Assembly (NCBI GenBank): GCA_024196135.1
Contig: JAMQCK010001089.1
Coordinates: forward strand, 1-12,183
Reading direction: 5' to 3'
DNA length: 12,183 bases
Source of the DNA: Pleurotus ostreatus/Saccharomyces cerevisiae fusant
Taxonomy: Eukaryota; Opisthokonta
Made by a program: the position numbers and the translations under genes. Positions 8,668 to 12,183 of this stretch are shown here, in pieces (the first letter of the stretch is position 1; every line of letters starts with the position of its first letter). The notes below the pieces were generated by a model, which worked only from the letters and a program-made list of their open reading frames with translations, was not told where the DNA came from and ran no database searches.

Positions 8668-10655
8668 TTATGCCATCGCCCCGGGGTGGACAAACTCGTT
8701 GAGCAGCCTGCTAATCTCCTTCGAGTCGTACTGCAGGTTGGACTCCGGGAAGGCGTTGTACTGCACGCCAGACTCCGAGGATGTGTTGTAGGGCGCATCG
8801 GTGTACACCGGGAAGGAGTCGCCGAAGGAGCGGTCGAGGTGGCCTAGCTTCGGGTCGGCGAAGTCGATGGGGTTCAGGTCGAACGCTGACGCCTGCGGGA
8901 GGTCGAACGACGACTGCTGCGAGCAGTTAAGCGAGAACTCCTGCGAGCAGTTCAACCAAGACTCCTGGGAGAAGTTAAGCCACGACTCCTGCGAGAGGTT
9001 GTCGAAAGACTGCTGCGCGAAGCCAAAGTCGACAGGCGTCTCGGGCGAGGCGAGGAACCCATAGTCAGCCCAAGTGTTTTCCGAGGAAGACGCGTCGAAG
9101 GTGTGGTTCTCGAGAGGAGAGGAGGTGTTGTAAGGAGATGACGAGGCGGCGTAGGGTGAGGACTCCTCGGTGTAGTACCAGGAGGCATCGGCAGCAAGCT
9201 CGGCGGGAGAAAGCGCGTTGACCTGCGGGGCAGGAAGCTCATAGATCCGGGCGGTAGGAAACGCGTTGGCCTGAGGAGTGACAAGCGCATCGAATTGGGC
9301 GCTGGAGAACGCTGGTGCCTTGGTGGCATAGGACGCCTCGTACGCGGGCGTCTGCCTCGCAGTCGAGGAGCACGAGAAGCCAGCGAACTTGATGTCCGAG
9401 GCCGAGAGCTGCGGGACCGCGGACTCGGTAGCGGTGTAGAACGAGTCTGACGACGTCGTTGAGTAGAAGGAGTCGGAAAGGTTGGAGAAGTCGGACGAGT
9501 TGGAGGCGTAGTTCACGCTTGACGAGGAAGCTTGGTTGAAGCTCGGCGATGACGCGTAGGTCGTGTTCGGCGCAGCGGCGGGGTAGCTGTTGTAGTATGT
9601 GGCATTGCAGTCGCCTGAGTACGCAACCGGACAGTAGATGGGCGCTGGCGTGTTGTACGACGGAGCGGGCGGGTTGTAGACGGGCGCTGGAGGGTTATAG
9701 ACAGGCGCGGGCGATGTATAGATAGGCGCGGGCGGTGGCACCGGCGGGTAGTCTGGGGTCGCGGCGGAGCTGTGGCATTGGCGCGGGGAGGGCTGCGCCT
9801 CGTAGTATACACCCTTCTGCTGGACGGGCTGCGCCTCGGCGGTGGGGGAGATGGAGCGCAGGCTCTCTCGCGCGCGGGTCTTCTTCGCTGCCTTTGCCTT
9901 CTTGGGTGCGGCGTACGGCACGAACCGCCGCGTCGCGCGCGTCGCACGGCTGGGGCCCCCGTGGACCGTGTCGTGCTGCACCGCGGAGGGCGCCTGCTCG
10001 TCCTCTTCGTCGTCATCCTGGTACTCGACCTCGCACACATCCCTCTTCGGGATGACCCTGCCATGTTTGCGGTCCGAATGATGCTTGAGGCCTGCGTGGT
10101 CAGCGAAGGCCCCGCATCCGTGTGGGCATATATAAGGCTTTTCGCCAGTGCTGCGCGAGAGATTAGCATGCTGTTACTAGGTGTAGGGAGGGAGCAGAGA
10201 AAGAACGTCAGAGAGAACAAGCGAACAGCACGATGGATGGTGTGGCAAGATAGAGTAGAAATCGCAACGAAGGGAGTGTCACTCACTGCCAAACTCGAAT
10301 ATGGGTCTTCAGAAGCACTGGCTGGAAGCATCTATAGTCACATTCGTCGCAGCAAAACGGACTACAACAGAAATTAGCGCAATGCAGAAGTCGCATGGGC
10401 AGCAGAAACGCACAACTTGATGTCGATATTCTCCTGCGTAGCCTCGCTGAGGTGGAAAGATATCGTGTGGGGCAGGTGGTAACGCTTGCTCTTCACATAT
10501 CTTTTGCAGACTTTGCAGTGGTTGCTTTTGGTAAAGCCAGGGATCTCGTCGAGGTTGTCCCATTGCTGCACAACACAAGTCCCATGAGTGGCGCGCCCTT
10601 GACCCAAAAAGGAAATCACACCATCACCCACCTGTTCGTTCGAGTTGCGAGGCAT
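8668..10655 (-). CDS. C2H2 zinc-finger protein with long Ser/Tyr/Pro-rich tail, probable transcription factor
   Basis: Model: complement(join(8668..10150, 10287..10361, 10417..10565, 10632..10655)), 576 aa. Introns: 10566-10631 (66 nt), 10362-10416 (55 nt, CTAAT branch), 10151-10286 (136 nt, GTGAGT donor). Three fingers are visible. ZF1 is C25-x2-C28-x12-H41-x4-H46. ZF2 is C62-x2-C65-x12-H78-x4-H83, with H83 made across a splice junction. The classical linker TGEKPY precedes ZF3, C91-x3-C95-x11-H107-x4-H112. An acidic run (DDDEEDE, about 128-134) and basic clusters (RATRATRR 151-158, KKAKAAKKTRAR 166-177) suggest a nuclear localisation signal. The rest is low complexity: five PAP.Y heptads (about 222-256), Ser/Tyr/Asn-rich sequence, and Gln/Ser octads (461-508). 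This build is typical of a DNA-binding regulator with an intrinsically disordered activation region. Targets are unknown. Intron 1 keeps the frame, so retention would only add 22 residues. Confidence 0.85.
8875..9018 (-). repeat. 24-bp coding repeat (Gln/Ser octads) in the zinc-finger gene
   Basis: Six consecutive 8-residue units at residues 461-508 follow the pattern x-Q-x-S-(F/W)-x-(N/D)-(L/F/C): AQQSFDNL, SQESWLNF, SQESWLNC, SQEFSLNC, SQQSSFDL and PQASAFDL. The two central units are almost identical at protein level, which suggests expansion by unequal exchange or slippage. Confidence 0.8.
9634..9738 (-). repeat. 21-bp coding repeat (PAP.Y heptads) in the zinc-finger gene
   Basis: Five tandem 7-residue units PAPIYTS, PAPVYNP, PAPVYNP, PAPSYNT and PAPIYCP lie at about residues 222-256. 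The region is Pro/Tyr-rich and probably disordered. Confidence 0.8.
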
Positions 10656-11529
10656 CGTCGCCGTTCAGCGGGTTCAGCGGGCGGGATAGGTGTTTGGAAG
10701 GTTGGTCGGGGGCGGGGGTGGTGCAGAAAGCGCCCTCTCCCGCCTCCCTTTATAGCTTTCTGGCGCGGACGTCCTCGATTGCTCCTCGATTGCTTCGATT
10801 GCTCTTCCCTCAAGAAAGGAAATTTTGGTTGTTTGGCCATGTTAGCGAGGGGTCGAGTGGCTCAGTGGCGAGCTAAAGATGTGAGTGGCACGCGCGCAGG
10901 AGGGCGCCGTTCGCCGCGATAATCGACTTGTGGGAGATTGAGGGCGCGTTGTTTGTTCTTGTGGTGTGGGCGAGGTGCGTTCGGTCCCGTGTAAGGAGGA
11001 ATGAAGGTTTGGTACTCCCTGCCTAACAGAGTAATTTTGCTAGGGGGCGGCGGTGCTCTCGTTGCTAGGCGACGCGTTTTTTACCCAAAAGAGCGAGACA
11101 TGCCGCGATGCCGGCGTTTATGTCGAGGCTGACGCAACATTCATGCGAGGGCCTCGTGTACTAGGCATGGCCCGAGCGCCCGACAGCAGCTATGAGGTCG
11201 AGAGCGCCTATGAGGGCCTTCAGCGGACCGCGCGGGTGAGTCAAGGTGAGGGTTGGAGGCAGACCGTGTGGCGTGGGGATGCCACAGTAGTTGTTCCCAC
11301 GGTTGAAGTTCACCTCTTGCCGTGAGGTACTGGAGTTGTCGATCCCCGAAGGATACGACTGGGCGGGTCTGATACTAGCTAGTGTTACGAAGGCTTTCGG
11401 CCAAGGGCCCTTCTACAATTCCGAGGGGCATATATTCCTATGACGCCTTCTTCCAACCCAAGCGCGAACACAGTAGCGACTTCAATTCTGCAGCCTGTCA
11501 TGCTAACACCTATAAGCTACCATCCTTCT
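10656..11529. other. Intergenic region upstream of the zinc-finger gene
   Basis: The first 100-200 bp are the promoter of the zinc-finger gene. The rest, up to the 3' end of the right-hand F-box-like gene, has only short ORFs, the longest being 11053-11325 (+, 90 aa) with no recognisable motif. A 10-bp palindrome ACTAGCTAGT lies at 11374-11383. I see no tRNA, transposon end or conserved-looking gene. Confidence 0.5.
10748..10754 (-). promoter_or_regulatory. TATA box of the zinc-finger gene
   Basis: On the minus strand TATAAAG lies about 93-99 bp upstream of the ATG at 10655, followed by purine-rich sequence. Position and sequence fit a fungal TATA element; no other candidate is nearer. Confidence 0.5.
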
Positions 11530-12183
11530 TCACGTTTCCTCCATTTCATACAGCTCAACAATCGTTGTATATTGGCTTGCTCCTCGTCCTTGAACCTGTA
11601 CTACGCTATGCGGCGATGCATGGGCCTCCCGCGTTCTCCTCCAGTGGACTCCGCCACGGGGCCACGATAACGGAAAATCAGGCGCTGAAGAAGTCGTGAG
11701 TTTGCTGCACCACACCAAGTTCAGCAATTGGACGAACCTGTCACCAACCCAATAGAACCGCCTTTCTGAGCCTTTCTCCGTGTCGTAATTCTTCAAATCA
11801 AACTCGTCTTCAATCCTCTCCAGTGTCATGTCGTAGTCATCGTCCCGGCCGTCGATGAACCGGCAGAAATCCGAATGGCGACTGTGCGTGTGGCAAGCCT
11901 CAATGCACGCCAGTTCCCTACCCTCGAACGTCGCGGGGACCATCCTGGAGCGTACCGCGGCGCAGAACAACTGCCGGACGGGGTATTCATCCTGCCAGTA
12001 ATCGTGGCAAATCGTCAGATCCGTTAGGCAGGGCAGCAGCTCCATCGAAGAGGGCACGGCGGGGTCGCGAATGAGCGCGCGTACAACGGCCAGTGCAGGC
12101 TCATCATAGAAAAAGGTTACGATCTCTAGGTCGAGGAGCGACGGCAGACGGCGCAGGCAGGACAGCAGGTCGCCTTTGCTCAA
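11530..12183 (-). CDS. F-box/LRR-type protein, C-terminal part (5' end off window)
   Basis: The minus-strand frame is open from the right edge to a stop at 11530-11532, 217 codons. It begins with LRR-like strands (LLSCLRRLPSLLDLEIV, then LLPCLTDLTI), followed by AAVRSRMVP, IEACHT and an acidic segment with MTLERIEDEF. This layout fits the C-terminal leucine-rich part of fungal F-box proteins, which act as substrate receptors of SCF ubiquitin ligases. The F-box itself, if present, would lie outside the window, so the family call is inferred. The plus-strand relic at 1222-1835 is related. The last 60 or so residues have no counterpart in the relic, and a short intron there cannot be excluded. 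Confidence 0.6.
   Translation of the reverse strand: MSKGDLLSCLRRLPSLLDLEIVTFFYDEPALAVVRALIRDPAVPSSMELLPCLTDLTICHDYWQDEYPVRQLFCAAVRSRMVPATFEGRELACIEACHTHSRHSDFCRFIDGRDDDYDMTLERIEDEFDLKNYDTEKGSERRFYWVGDRFVQLLNLVWCSKLTTSSAPDFPLSWPRGGVHWRRTREAHASPHSVVQVQGRGASQYTTIVELYEMEET

Noticed and set aside
9513..10377. Long ORFs of 272 aa (minus) and 201 aa (plus) over the zinc-finger gene
   Set aside because: Arg/Pro/Thr-rich shadow frames of GC-rich coding sequence. They do not join with the finger exons.
10853..10920. tRNA-like segment with a D-arm-like GCTC-AGTGGC-GAGC hairpin
   Set aside because: No anticodon stem follows at the right distance and the later GTTCG is not in a seven-base T loop with paired flanks. 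Treated as chance.
11045..11080. X-box-like partial palindrome GTTGCTAGGCGAC
   Set aside because: Resembles an RFX-type site only loosely and sits in a GC-rich spacer with no gene start nearby.
11053..11325. 90-aa plus-strand ORF
   Set aside because: No recognised domain and no intron or promoter support. It could be real, but there is nothing to support a call.

Overview
The window looks like nuclear DNA from a filamentous basidiomycete, most likely an agaricomycete. It carries short spliceosomal introns (mostly 46-67 nt, with GTRNGT-type donors and CTRAY-like branch points), moderately GC-rich coding sequence, and members of two families expanded in mushroom-forming fungi: MYND-finger proteins with long helical N-terminal regions, and F-box/LRR-like proteins. 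No bacterial operon, rRNA, tRNA, CRISPR array or intact transposon was seen. All gene models were built by hand from reading frame, splice signals and family motifs. No database search was possible.

Layout, left to right. (1) The 5' part of a minus-strand MYND-family paralogue runs off the left edge (1-974). (2) A frameshifted, truncated plus-strand relic of an F-box/LRR-type gene lies at 1222-1835. (3) A complete minus-strand MYND-finger gene with two inferred introns covers 1991-3929. (4) A minus-strand 12-TM major facilitator of the DHA1/Qdr-Aqr1-Dtr1 type spans 4188-6170 in nine exons, including an 11-nt microexon and a GC-AG intron. (5) A 651-bp divergent intergenic region follows. (6) A plus-strand TetX-like FAD-dependent monooxygenase lies at 6822-8063 with one intron. 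(7) A convergent 3' intergenic region contains two unrelated families of about 23-bp tandem repeats. (8) A minus-strand protein with three C2H2 zinc fingers and a long low-complexity tail occupies 8668-10655 in four exons. (9) About 870 bp follow without a recognisable gene. (10) The 3' end of another minus-strand F-box/LRR-type gene, related to the relic in (2), runs off the right edge (11530-12183).

Functional reading. The most suggestive unit is the divergent pair of a multidrug-type H+ antiporter and a TetX-like monooxygenase. An enzyme that hydroxylates an aromatic compound next to an exporter is a plausible small detoxification or secondary-metabolite module, possibly under the neighbouring zinc-finger protein. 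This is inference from adjacency only. The two ends of the window are made of fast-turnover families (tandem MYND paralogues, F-box copies, one decayed), as expected of an accessory part of the genome.
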